Of a stretch of DNA of 32,209 nt, positions 16,690-23,708 are shown in pieces; positions within the stretch are counted from its first letter, which is position 1; every line of letters starts with the position of its first letter. Made by a program: the position numbers and the translations under genes. The stretch is taken from positions 1 to 32,209 of the forward strand of contig JAFXBG010000003.1 in NCBI GenBank assembly GCA_017521925.1. The letters are read 5' to 3'. The stretch comes from Clostridia bacterium (GTDB lineage Bacteria; Bacillota; Clostridia; Oscillospirales; Acutalibacteraceae). The notes under the pieces are model-generated. The model made no database searches and was not told the DNA's origin. It worked only from the letters and a program-made list of their open reading frames with translations.

Positions 16690-17054
16690 GCCTTTACCCT
16701 CCCGAAGTAAAAACCTTCGTCGCAAAGCACGTCCGAAAGGCCCTTGCACTCTTCTTCAAAAAGTCTTTTTGCTACACCGAGCTTTTTGTCGCTTATGGTA
16801 ACCTTAACCTCACCTGCAGAAAAACTTTCGGGCTCGGTTGCAGAAATCAGCAAACAGTATTTGTAAAAAGCAAGTGCACCAGCTGCGTAAGCAAGTCTTA
16901 AACGTTTGCCGTCAGAAAGACTTTCCTCAGGCACCTTAAGTCTTCCCCTTACATCTTCCAATGCCTCTTTGCAAAGTTCCTGATAACGGCTTAAGTCTTT
17001 GCCATCAAGTGAGCTTAACAGCTCAAAACGTCTTAAAACATCGTAAAAACTCAA
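16686..17054 (-). CDS. Head-tail adaptor protein
   Basis: This 122-aa, mostly helical protein lies directly after the capsid gene, the usual place of the gp6/gp15-type adaptor that docks on the portal. The segment LRLAYAAGALAFYKYCLL (about residues 52-69) and the helical N-terminus fit the family's four-helix layout. The ATG is close behind GAGGTG. It ends in a TTGA overlap with the stopper-like gene. Confidence 0.6.
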   Translation of the reverse strand: MSFYDVLRRFELLSSLDGKDLSRYQELCKEALEDVRGRLKVPEESLSDGKRLRLAYAAGALAFYKYCLLISATEPESFSAGEVKVTISDKKLGVAKRLFEEECKGLSDVLCDEGFYFGRVKA

Positions 17055-17069
17055 GCACAGTCACCTCTC

Positions 17070-18080
17070 TTAGTATGTAAGCTTCTTAGCGGCGTCCTTG
17101 TAAATTTTTGCAAAACCTGCAATAGATGTAATGGCGGCACGTTCAAGCTGACGGTCAATAAGCTTGTCGTAATCAGTTACAACTTCGCCTGCGACCACCA
17201 TTTCAAGAGCACAGTTTTTATCCATACCGATAATAAGGTCATCAGGTACCGCCTGAGTATGAATAAGCTTTGCACCTAAGGGTGTAACCATTTTGCCTGT
17301 GCCGTGGAAAGCCTGACCTGCATTAGAATCCTTAAGCTCGGTAGTTTCAAGAAGCTTCTGCATAGCGGTTGTGGGAGCTAAAATTGTGTTAAGCTCATAA
17401 GGACTTAAAGTTGCCCAGAGTGAAATAAGGTCAGAATATGAAAGCTTACCTGACTCTTTTGCAGTAATGCCGTCACAGGGGTTAGAGTTGCCGTCGCCGT
17501 TTAAAAGCACATCTACTGCATCCTTAAGCTGAGCACGTGCAATATAGGCACCAATCTGCTTAAGAGTGACGGTGAAAAGGTCAAGTCGCTGAAAACGTAA
17601 AGCCTCGTAAGAAGAAACAAGCATTCTGCCACGCTTCTTAAGCTTTACAAGATTTTCCTGAGTGCTTACCTTGGTTTCGGGAATATATGCACCCTCGTTT
17701 ACTACAAGAAGATTCTTGTCATCATCTGAGGGAGTAGAAGTAATGCTTCTGTAATCCATACCTGTAATCATTGTCTTTGTAGCAACAATATCAGAAAGCA
17801 CGTCGGCTTCTTCAATACCCTGGCGTACTGCACGACTTACATACTCGGGAAAAAGTGCGGCAGAGTCCGTAGTCTGGAAAAACTTTTCAACCTTGTCGGA
17901 TGCTTTACCGCTTACCTTGATATCAAAACGCTTGAGCTGACGGGAAAATGCGTCTAAACCCTCAAGCTCTGTACCGATATAATTTGCAGAAGGGTCAAGC
18001 TCCTCTAAAACCTGAGTCATACTTTTGCTTCTGTTTGCGTACATACCTTTTTCTAAAGAAATATTTTCATAAAATGCCAT
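17070..18080 (-). CDS. Major capsid protein, HK97-like
   Basis: This 336-aa protein is placed after protease and decoration genes, as expected for the major capsid protein. The segment FFQTTDSAALFPEYVSRAVRQG near residues 87-108 is the start of the conserved capsid core. The C-terminal part (GAKLIHTQAVPDDLIIGMDK, AAITSIAGFAKIYKDAA) is typical of HK97-fold capsids of Clostridial phages. The frame is uninterrupted and well supplied with a GGAGG ribosome site. The N-terminal 80 or so charged, helical residues could be a delta region removed by the protease. Confidence 0.85.
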   Translation of the reverse strand: MAFYENISLEKGMYANRSKSMTQVLEELDPSANYIGTELEGLDAFSRQLKRFDIKVSGKASDKVEKFFQTTDSAALFPEYVSRAVRQGIEEADVLSDIVATKTMITGMDYRSITSTPSDDDKNLLVVNEGAYIPETKVSTQENLVKLKKRGRMLVSSYEALRFQRLDLFTVTLKQIGAYIARAQLKDAVDVLLNGDGNSNPCDGITAKESGKLSYSDLISLWATLSPYELNTILAPTTAMQKLLETTELKDSNAGQAFHGTGKMVTPLGAKLIHTQAVPDDLIIGMDKNCALEMVVAGEVVTDYDKLIDRQLERAAITSIAGFAKIYKDAAKKLTY

Positions 18081-18096
18081 ATTAGCATACCTCCAA

Positions 18097-18429
18097 TTAA
18101 AGAATTACTCCGATAGTGTCTGTGCCTGTCATAACAACAAGGTATTCTCTGCCGTTTGTGTCAGACTTAAAAGCTTTGTCGGATGCCGCAGAAAGTGTCT
18201 GAAAACCTACATTTACAGAACCCGTAACAGGGATTTCTGCATAGCCGCAAAGCTTAACTGCCGCATAGCCGTCTCTTACATTTACACAAACGCCAACCAC
18301 CTTGTCGCCAACCTCACAGGCTGATACGGTGTTGTCATCAATAAGCTTTAAAAGTGTACCTTTTTCTACTGTAGAGTCAGCCTCAAAGGTCACTGTATTA
18401 TCATAAAATCCGTTAAAACCGATGTTCAT
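18097..18429 (-). CDS. Capsid decoration-like protein
   Basis: This 110-aa, all-beta protein lies between protease and capsid genes. The pattern STVEKGTLLKLIDDNTVSACEVGD followed by VVGVCVNVRDGYAAVKLCG resembles small capsid-decoration or DUF2190-type proteins that bind the outer capsid. GGAGGTAATAT precedes the ATG. Function is inferred from position and fold pattern. Confidence 0.6.
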   Translation of the reverse strand: MNIGFNGFYDNTVTFEADSTVEKGTLLKLIDDNTVSACEVGDKVVGVCVNVRDGYAAVKLCGYAEIPVTGSVNVGFQTLSAASDKAFKSDTNGREYLVVMTGTDTIGVIL

Positions 18430-18441
18430 ATATTACCTCCG

Positions 18442-19419
18442 TTAAATTGTAAATTCTCTGTTCTCTGCGATTTTGCTTTTTGCTGCCTTGCTTTTGCAAA
18501 GCTGAGGCTTAAGAGGAAAAACTCCCTCAGCCTTTTTAGAAAAAGCCGCAATAAACTCCTTAAGGCTCTTTGTATCAAGACCCGTTGTTGCCGCCTTTAC
18601 GGCGGTGTCAGAAATCTCAGGCTCTAAAAGTGCCATAAGTCTTGTAAATTCTGCCTCTAAGCTTTTTCTGTATTCCTTGCCGGCTTTTGCATCTTTTTCA
18701 AGGTCTCTGATATAATCAAAAAGCTTTTCGCACTCTGCCTTGGTTAAGGCAACCTCTTTTCTTTTTTCGAGGCTTTTCATAATACCTTCCATAGTTTTTT
18801 CATTCCTTCCGTTAAGCTTTTTAAAGGACTTCGTAACTCCTGCTTCACGTTGTGCAGGCACCGCCACAAAGCTCCATTCGTAAGCATCATAAGGGTTCAT
18901 AAGCTCTGCAAAGCAAAGCTTGCCGTCATACGACTTGCCTTTCTGATGATTACAGCCGTGACTTTCAAAAGGCTTGCCGCAGATTGAACAAAGACTCTCC
19001 TCTACCGCACAGCCTACGCTTACCTCTTTTCTTATACCGCTGTCAATAGACAAAATGGTCTCGCGGTTGCCGTCGGTAACAGGAATATACGCCCTTGCTG
19101 CAAGCCTGAAATAATCATCTCCTGTAGCGGTTTTTTTGCCCTCTACAGCTTCAACCCTACACTTAAAAATACGTGCAGTCTGGTTTTTGCTGCGGCTTTC
19201 GTGGTCTACAATACCTGTTTTTCCTACAAAAAGCTTTTCAAGTTCAAAAAGAGCCTCAACAGTAAAGCGTTCAAAATCCCTGTCAATGTCGTTATCGCAA
19301 AGTGTCAGGGAAAACACATACACTTCCTCAGCTTTAAACTCGCGTCTGGTGTATTTGTTAATAAGCTCAAGCTCCTCGTCAGTAGGAATTGAGTTTAAGT
19401 TTCTTTTATCTTCTGTCAA
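18442..19419 (-). CDS. Prohead protease with Cys/His cluster and scaffold-like tail
   Basis: The 325 aa combine a U35-type prohead protease domain (about 30-195) with a helical C-terminal half that probably acts as scaffold. Candidate catalytic residues are His73 (IVDHESRS) and Ser134 (KEVSVGC). Between them and the end of the domain is a cluster Cys144-X2-Cys147-X8-Cys156-X-His158 with Cys169, which looks like a zinc site and is familiar from some Clostridial phage proteases. The start is TTG at 19419, behind TTGGAGG and overlapping the portal stop (TTGA). The protease would trim the capsid protein during maturation. Confidence 0.85.
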   Translation of the reverse strand: MTEDKRNLNSIPTDEELELINKYTRREFKAEEVYVFSLTLCDNDIDRDFERFTVEALFELEKLFVGKTGIVDHESRSKNQTARIFKCRVEAVEGKKTATGDDYFRLAARAYIPVTDGNRETILSIDSGIRKEVSVGCAVEESLCSICGKPFESHGCNHQKGKSYDGKLCFAELMNPYDAYEWSFVAVPAQREAGVTKSFKKLNGRNEKTMEGIMKSLEKRKEVALTKAECEKLFDYIRDLEKDAKAGKEYRKSLEAEFTRLMALLEPEISDTAVKAATTGLDTKSLKEFIAAFSKKAEGVFPLKPQLCKSKAAKSKIAENREFTI

Positions 19420-20558
19420 ATTTTCGCCTCCAACTTCTGCTCAAGACTCTTTGCCTCGGCATTTATTTTTCTTGCCTTTGCAAGCTCCACCTCATCCATA
19501 AGGCTTATGTTGTTCCACTTAACCTCAAAGGGTGATGTAATACCCATAAGTCTTAAATGCATAGAGCAGATTTTCTTTATTACAGGTGTTAAAATGCTTC
19601 TGAAATACTCAAGCTCACTGGTTAAAATATCCGCCTGCACACTGCTCATACGCTCTGTGCTTGACCATGAGAGACCCAGTAAAAAAGGCGGAATAGAAAG
19701 CTTTGACACAATCTGCTCCAGAATATGCTTCAGAGGCACATCGCACTCAAGCTCCTGATTGTCAGCACCTATTACCTTAATGCCCACATCACCCACACAG
19801 ACAAAGTCGTAAACACCTTTAGGGTCACGCATTGCCTTGCTCCACTCATTCGCTATAACCCTTGCTCTTTCCTCAGGGTTGATTACACCCCCCTCAGGCG
19901 GCTTGTAGGTTACTGCGTAGCGGATATTACCTATACGGTCAAAATTTTTACCGATAGAACCGAAAATCTTAAGCAGAATTGAACTTGCAAAAGGAAGTCC
20001 CCTGAGTATGGGTGTACCCTGCAAAGTACCTGCTGAGGGTGATAAAAGCGAAACCGTCATAAACTCCTGAAAAGGAAGTTCAACGCTTTCACCCACACCT
20101 TTTTTACAAACCTTTACATCCAGAGGTGACTCACCCTCTTTAAGCTCTATATCCTCAAGAGGTGCATTGTAAAGTGCGTAAACTCCTCTTAAGTTGCTTA
20201 AGGGAATCATCTCACCCACTGCCTCACCAAAGGTAAGCAAATCCTCAAGATAACTCCATACAAAACTTTGTAATCCTGTGGACGTACCGCCTACTCTGAC
20301 GTTTTCAGAAAAATCTTTTAATGCCTTCTCGCATCGGGGTGATACTGATGTAAGCTCAAATTCACCTGTAAGGCGGACAATCTTTGAGATAGCCGCATCA
20401 ATAATTGGCACTGCCTCTCTGAGGGCTTTGTACATTTCTCTTTCGGCAAAAGCCGACTGTCGTGATAAAGCCGTGAAAGGATGTGCCGAATAACTGCCGC
20501 TTTGTGCCGTCTGCACCGCGGCATACTGTGCTTTATTTTTTTTAGAAAATAACCTCAC
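19416..20558 (-). CDS. Portal protein
   Basis: This 380-aa portal forms the DNA entry ring and is the docking site for terminase. Family signs include LTFGEAVGEMIP (clip/wing), VIGADNQELECDVPLKHILEQI and the motif KLSIPPFLLGLSWSSTERMSSVQAD with the stem-helix region after it. The frame stays open to 20597, but GTG at 20558 is chosen because AGGAGG lies at the right distance. It then overlaps the end of the large terminase gene by 17 bp. Length is at the short end for portals. Confidence 0.85.
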   Translation of the reverse strand: MRLFSKKNKAQYAAVQTAQSGSYSAHPFTALSRQSAFAEREMYKALREAVPIIDAAISKIVRLTGEFELTSVSPRCEKALKDFSENVRVGGTSTGLQSFVWSYLEDLLTFGEAVGEMIPLSNLRGVYALYNAPLEDIELKEGESPLDVKVCKKGVGESVELPFQEFMTVSLLSPSAGTLQGTPILRGLPFASSILLKIFGSIGKNFDRIGNIRYAVTYKPPEGGVINPEERARVIANEWSKAMRDPKGVYDFVCVGDVGIKVIGADNQELECDVPLKHILEQIVSKLSIPPFLLGLSWSSTERMSSVQADILTSELEYFRSILTPVIKKICSMHLRLMGITSPFEVKWNNISLMDEVELAKARKINAEAKSLEQKLEAKI

Positions 20559-21813
20559 AGCCTGTCCTCCTGTCAGCGGCAACCACAAAAACACCATCGT
20601 CGCCGCTATTTAAAATAGTTGTGACAAAATATCTTATATCGTCCATTGCATGGTCATTTTCCTTAACGGGTACATCGTCACCGCTTGAAGCCCAGCGATA
20701 AAGCGAAAACTCCCTTACCGAATCAACGCAGTTTTTACATATTCTTATCCTGCCTTCTTTAAGCTGTGCCGAAACCTGCCTAACTCCGTCTGTAACCGAG
20801 TTTTTTGCAGGTATTACGTAAAGCTCTCCCTTGCGTTTAATAAGCTCTATAAAGCTCGCCGCCGAAGGATCTACCACCACACTTCTGACCCTTCTGCCTG
20901 CTATAAGCTTTTTCAGAGCCTGATAATACTCTTCGTCTGTACGCTGAGCACCCTCACGCTTAGAGCTGTAATAATACTCGTCAATTCTGTACCACACATC
21001 CTCCTTTTTACCCCAAAGCCCGAAGGACGCAGGATTAACAGTGCCATAGTCACAACTGACACAGTAATCCTCAAAAGGAGGCTCGGGTTTATCCCAGAAG
21101 GCATCCTCACTTGCCATAAAGGGATACACCGCACCTTCAAGCTCTACCCATTCGCCCTTGATAAACCGTCTGTAAAAGGTACCGCTGTAAAGTCTTTCGT
21201 ACCTCTCTCTGGTCTCCTGGCTCAAAGATGGGTTATCCTTCATAGTAAAATGAAGGTAGAGGGCGTTTTTTTCCTCTTTCTTTTTAATCCATTCCTGATA
21301 AAACCAATGGGCAGGGTATTCGGGGTTGCAATTAAACCAGAATTTGGAGCCTGACACCGAGCATCTTGCCAGAGCCTGCTCAACGAACGACCGGGGCATC
21401 AGGGCAACCTCGTCAAGTAAAACCCCGCTTAACGTCATACCCTGAATAAGTGATGCCGAAGTCTCGTCCTTACCGCCAAAAAGGTAAAAGCGGTTAACCC
21501 TTCCCCGATAAGAAACGATAAGCAGATTTGAGGAAACCTTATCCTCCACATCAAATCCCAGACTTTTAAGTACCGGCAGTATAGGACTCACAACATTTCG
21601 CCTTGCTGAGCGTATCGTCTTTGAGCATATGGCAAAAGAAGCATCTGAAAATCGGTAAAAAGCCCAAGCAATGAAAGAAATTCCCATTACAAAGGTTTTA
21701 CCCGATCTCACCGCTCCGTCGCATATGACTGCATCACGACTCTTATCCTTTGAGTCCTCACACCACCAGCTCATTACCCTGAGCTGACGCTCTGAAAGTT
21801 TCTCGATTTTCAA
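20542..21813 (-). CDS. Large terminase subunit, PBSX family
   Basis: TerL powers DNA packaging and cuts the packaged DNA. The 423 aa show Walker A DGAVRSGKT (32-40), Walker B GVLLDEVALMP with Asp134-Glu135, and the coupling motif FWFNCNPEYPAHW (158-170). The RNase-H-like nuclease acids lie at Asp255 (SCDYGT), Asp315 (VVVDPSA) and Asp391-Asp392 (HAMDDIRYF). Both the motor and nuclease sites look intact, which argues that packaging is still under selection. The start is TTG at 21813, with AGGA upstream and TTGA overlap with the small subunit. Confidence 0.95.
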   Translation of the reverse strand: MKIEKLSERQLRVMSWWCEDSKDKSRDAVICDGAVRSGKTFVMGISFIAWAFYRFSDASFAICSKTIRSARRNVVSPILPVLKSLGFDVEDKVSSNLLIVSYRGRVNRFYLFGGKDETSASLIQGMTLSGVLLDEVALMPRSFVEQALARCSVSGSKFWFNCNPEYPAHWFYQEWIKKKEEKNALYLHFTMKDNPSLSQETRERYERLYSGTFYRRFIKGEWVELEGAVYPFMASEDAFWDKPEPPFEDYCVSCDYGTVNPASFGLWGKKEDVWYRIDEYYYSSKREGAQRTDEEYYQALKKLIAGRRVRSVVVDPSAASFIELIKRKGELYVIPAKNSVTDGVRQVSAQLKEGRIRICKNCVDSVREFSLYRWASSGDDVPVKENDHAMDDIRYFVTTILNSGDDGVFVVAADRRTGCEVIF

Positions 21814-22298
21814 AGTTTGTCTTCCTGCTCTTTCTCGCTTAATGCTCTGGCCGAGCGGCTTATAGCTTCATAAAAAGAAACTGCCCCGTCGCCGCTCTCG
21901 CCTTCGCTAAGTTTCTCCAGAGCCTTCATACGGTCAAAGAATTTAATCTCCATAGACCCGTCCTTGGGTCTTTTGATTTCCGATACCGAGTAAAGGTCCA
22001 TTTTTCTTAAGGTATCGGGAGTAGGCTTCTCCATATAAAGCAGAGACACCGCATCGGCAATACTGCCGAAAGCAAGCCGCTGATATCCCACCGCCGCCAT
22101 CTTGGACATTGACTTTCTCTGCAAAGAGCAAAGTCTGGCGATTTCGTCGGCTATGTCTGTTCTGGACAAAAGCTCGTTGCCTGTCTTTGACAAATCCCCG
22201 TTAAAGCCCGCCTCTTCGGCTGCTGCTTTAGGGTCGGCAAGACTTAAATACAACCTGCAAAATTCTTTTTCCCTTGATGAAAGACCTTTTCTTTTCAT
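21810..22298 (-). CDS. Small terminase subunit
   Basis: This 162-aa protein begins with KGLSSREKEFCRLYL and LADPKAAAEEAGF, the helix-turn-helix DNA-recognition start of the terminase small subunit family, followed by helical oligomerisation segments. It selects the DNA to be packaged. AGGAGG precedes the ATG, and it overlaps the large subunit by 4 bp. In most gene transfer agents the small subunit is reduced or altered; here it appears full length, which leaves sequence-specific packaging possible. Confidence 0.85.
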   Translation of the reverse strand: MKRKGLSSREKEFCRLYLSLADPKAAAEEAGFNGDLSKTGNELLSRTDIADEIARLCSLQRKSMSKMAAVGYQRLAFGSIADAVSLLYMEKPTPDTLRKMDLYSVSEIKRPKDGSMEIKFFDRMKALEKLSEGESGDGAVSFYEAISRSARALSEKEQEDKL

Positions 22299-22315
22299 CA
22301 GACTCCTCCTTTCCT

Positions 22316-22345
22316 GCGGATAGAGTACTTTACTCTGACCTCCGC
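22316..22345 (-). promoter_or_regulatory. Leader hairpin just before the small terminase gene
   Basis: GCGGA/TCCGC forms an outer stem and AGAGTA/TACTCT an inner stem around a 3-nt loop. It lies immediately upstream of the AGGAGG of the small terminase gene, so it could stabilise the mRNA or affect translation. Confidence 0.5.
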
Positions 22346-22366
22346 TACCTATACCCCCATAAAAAG

Positions 22367-22396
22367 AAAAAATTGCATAAAAACACGCAATTTTTT
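22367..22396. terminator. Bidirectional A/T terminator upstream of the particle operon
   Basis: AAAAAATTGC (22367-22376) pairs perfectly with GCAATTTTTT (22387-22396) around a 10-nt loop. It is symmetric and can work on either strand. On the minus strand it would stop upstream transcription before it enters the terminase genes, insulating or gating the operon. Confidence 0.6.
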
Positions 22397-22771
22397 GTAC
22401 CTTAATAAAAATTTTTAATGTATATGTGATTTTTTCATTTTCAAAAGAAGAAAATCAAAACGCTCGTCATACAGGTGGTTTGTACAATAACTATAAAAAA
22501 CGTTACCTTCCCGTGACTCAAGGTGCAGGTTTCCAGTTTGTTCAAGCCTTATTGCTTGCTGACAGAGGAGGTTTTTGATATAACTATTGTTGACTTCTAT
22601 AATTAAATGTAATTAATAACTCGTTTCATATTTGTTTGCAATCTATTTTTCTTGTACTGAATGCACTTACACAAATCTGCCTTTAGCTCAATATAGCATA
22701 ACAAAAACAACATAGCTCAAATTCATATATGTATAAACTGAAAAATAAATCTTGTCATTTTAATAAAACCC

Positions 22772-22800
22772 TTGACAACCCCGCCCATTCGTGATAAAAT
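22772..22800 (+). promoter_or_regulatory. Promoter of tRNA-Trp
   Basis: A perfect TTGACA (22772-22777), a 17-bp spacer and TAAAAT (22795-22800) lie 27 bp before the tRNA. Confidence 0.75.
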
Positions 22801-22827
22801 AACTTTCGTTCCGATAAATTTGCATAT

Positions 22828-22903
22828 AGGGGTATAGCTCAGTTGGTAGAGCAGCGGTCTCCAAAACCGCGTGCCGAGGGTTCAAGTCCTTCTGCCCCTG
22901 CCA
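22828..22903 (+). tRNA. trnW: tRNA-Trp (anticodon CCA)
   Basis: The 76-nt cloverleaf has acceptor stem AGGGGTA/TGCCCCT, D arm GCTCAGTTGGTAGAGC, anticodon stem GCGGT/ACCGC with loop CT-CCA-AA, T arm with GGTTCAAGTCC, discriminator G and an encoded CCA end. It has its own promoter and terminator. I see no second copy of its 3' end in the window, so it shows no sign of use as an integration site. Confidence 0.97.
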
Positions 22904-22907
22904 AAAT

Positions 22908-22941
22908 ACAGGACATCACATTTCGTGGTGTCCTGTTTCTT
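22908..22941 (+). terminator. Terminator of tRNA-Trp
   Basis: ACAGGACATCAC (22908-22919) pairs with GTGGTGTCCTGT (22925-22936) across a 5-nt loop, with one G-T wobble. A TTCTTTT tail follows. Confidence 0.88.
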
Positions 22942-22970
22942 TTATGTCAAAAGCCGCTTTAACACTTGTT

Positions 22971-23013
22971 TGATATAATCCCCTTAAAGTAGACACTTGA
23001 AAAAACAAAAAGA
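22971..23013 (+). repeat. Left inverted repeat of the IS
   Basis: It starts TGATATAATCCCC and shares AGTAGACA (22988-22995) and ACAAAAAGA with the other end at identical offsets. Confidence 0.8.
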
Positions 23014-23042
23014 TTTCAAGGAAGTTTTAAGGGGATTTTGTT

Positions 23043-23708
23043 ATGCCAAAAATAAGATATGAAGAGAAAATAGCAGCAATAAAAGAATACCAAGCAGGAA
23101 AAGGAAGCTATGCCAAAATAGCAAAGAAATACGGAATAGGTACAACGACATTAAGAGATATGGTAGGGCAGTATGAGTCACAAGGGTTAAGAAAAAGCGG
23201 AAGAAAAACGTATAGCGAAGAAATGAAAGCAGAAGCGGTAAAAGAATATCTGTCTGGAAAAGGAAGTCAAGAAGAAATATGTAAAAAGTATAAAATCAGA
23301 AGCAGAACTCAGCTCAGAGAGTGGGTAATGTGGTATAATGGTCATACTGAGCGTCATAAGTTAAGCTCAGCCAAAGGAGAAATATATATGACCAAAGGAA
23401 GAAAGACCACACAGGAAGAAAGAGTAAAAATTGTAGCTTACTGTATAGAACATGGAAAAGATTACAGATTAACCGCAGAGACCTACGAGGTGAGTTACCA
23501 ACAAATCTACTCTTGGGTAAAGAAATACGAAGAAAAAGGAGTAGAAGGTTTAACAGACCGCCGAGGTAAAGCAAAACCCGAAAGCGAATTAAGCGAAGCT
23601 GAAATACTTCGACAGGAAAACAGGATATTACAATCAAAGATTAAAGATCAGGAAATGGAGATAGCTTTGCTAAAAAAATTGAGGGAGCTGAGAGGAGGCG
23701 GTTGGTAA
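23043..23708 (+). CDS. IS150-type transposase OrfA (HTH and coiled coil)
   Basis: This 221-aa DNA-binding subunit is longer than many OrfA proteins. Three successive helix-turn-helix units start near residues 1, 54 and 115 (IAKKYGIGTTTLRDMV, ICKKYKIRSRTQLREWV, TAETYEVSYQQIYSWVKKY). A leucine-zipper coiled coil (about 180-216) follows. It recognises the IS ends and joins with OrfB. AAGGGG precedes the ATG. A run of seven A's at codons for two lysines near its end provides a slippery site into the OrfB frame. Confidence 0.92.
   Translation: MPKIRYEEKIAAIKEYQAGKGSYAKIAKKYGIGTTTLRDMVGQYESQGLRKSGRKTYSEEMKAEAVKEYLSGKGSQEEICKKYKIRSRTQLREWVMWYNGHTERHKLSSAKGEIYMTKGRKTTQEERVKIVAYCIEHGKDYRLTAETYEVSYQQIYSWVKKYEEKGVEGLTDRRGKAKPESELSEAEILRQENRILQSKIKDQEMEIALLKKLRELRGGGW
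23672..23678 (+). promoter_or_regulatory. Probable -1 frameshift site joining OrfA and OrfB
   Basis: Seven A's lie within CTA AAA AAA TTG of OrfA. The -1 frame from here has no stop and leads into OrfB, giving a fused OrfAB product. Programmed -1 slippage at A-runs is well established for IS3 elements; use of this one is inference. Confidence 0.6.

Larger units (their letters stand above)
11301..22298 (-). mobile_element. Compact phage-particle gene cluster, possibly domesticated
   Basis: Seventeen minus-strand genes in 11 kb encode small and large terminase, portal, protease, decoration protein, major capsid, two connectors, a neck/tail protein, a 38-aa ORF, a LysM baseplate protein, an XkdQ-like hub, a spike, a gp25-like protein, a gpJ-like protein, a gpI-like protein and a small fibre. 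Neighbouring genes overlap or are separated by no more than 16 bp, and all frames are intact. The genes that normally lie between the connectors and the LysM gene in contractile-tailed phages (sheath, tube, XkdN-like chaperone, tape measure) are absent. No holin, endolysin, integrase, repressor or replication gene is adjacent, and base composition resembles the host genes. I infer a domesticated or gene-transfer-agent-like particle, or a degenerate prophage. Confidence 0.8.
22299..22827. other. Intergenic region upstream of the particle operon
   Basis: This stretch of about 530 bp holds the leader hairpin and the bidirectional terminator described separately, and the tRNA promoter at its right end. 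Between them, 22426-22578 on the plus strand is an open frame of 50 codons (contains GLYNNYKKRYLPVTQGAGF) with protein-like composition but no convincing start; it may be a gene remnant. The remaining 22580-22770 is A/T-rich with no gene visible. I find no convincing sigma-A promoter for the particle operon. Confidence 0.5.

Noticed and set aside
11301-22298. R-type tailocin (headless contractile tail)
   Set aside because: Tailocins keep sheath and tube and lose capsid and terminase; here the opposite is seen.
11301-22298. Contractile injection system (T6SS or PVC-like)
   Set aside because: Baseplate genes are present, but there is no sheath, no ATPase of the ClpV or PVC type and no effector gene, while terminase, portal and capsid are present.
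22400-22790. CRISPR array or other regular repeats in the A/T-rich gap
   Set aside because: Only short imperfect repeats such as TAGCTCAA are seen; there is no regular spacing.
22828-22903. tRNA-Trp as attachment site of the phage cluster or the right-hand island
   Set aside because: I found no repeat of the tRNA 3' end elsewhere in the window, and no intact integrase lies next to it.
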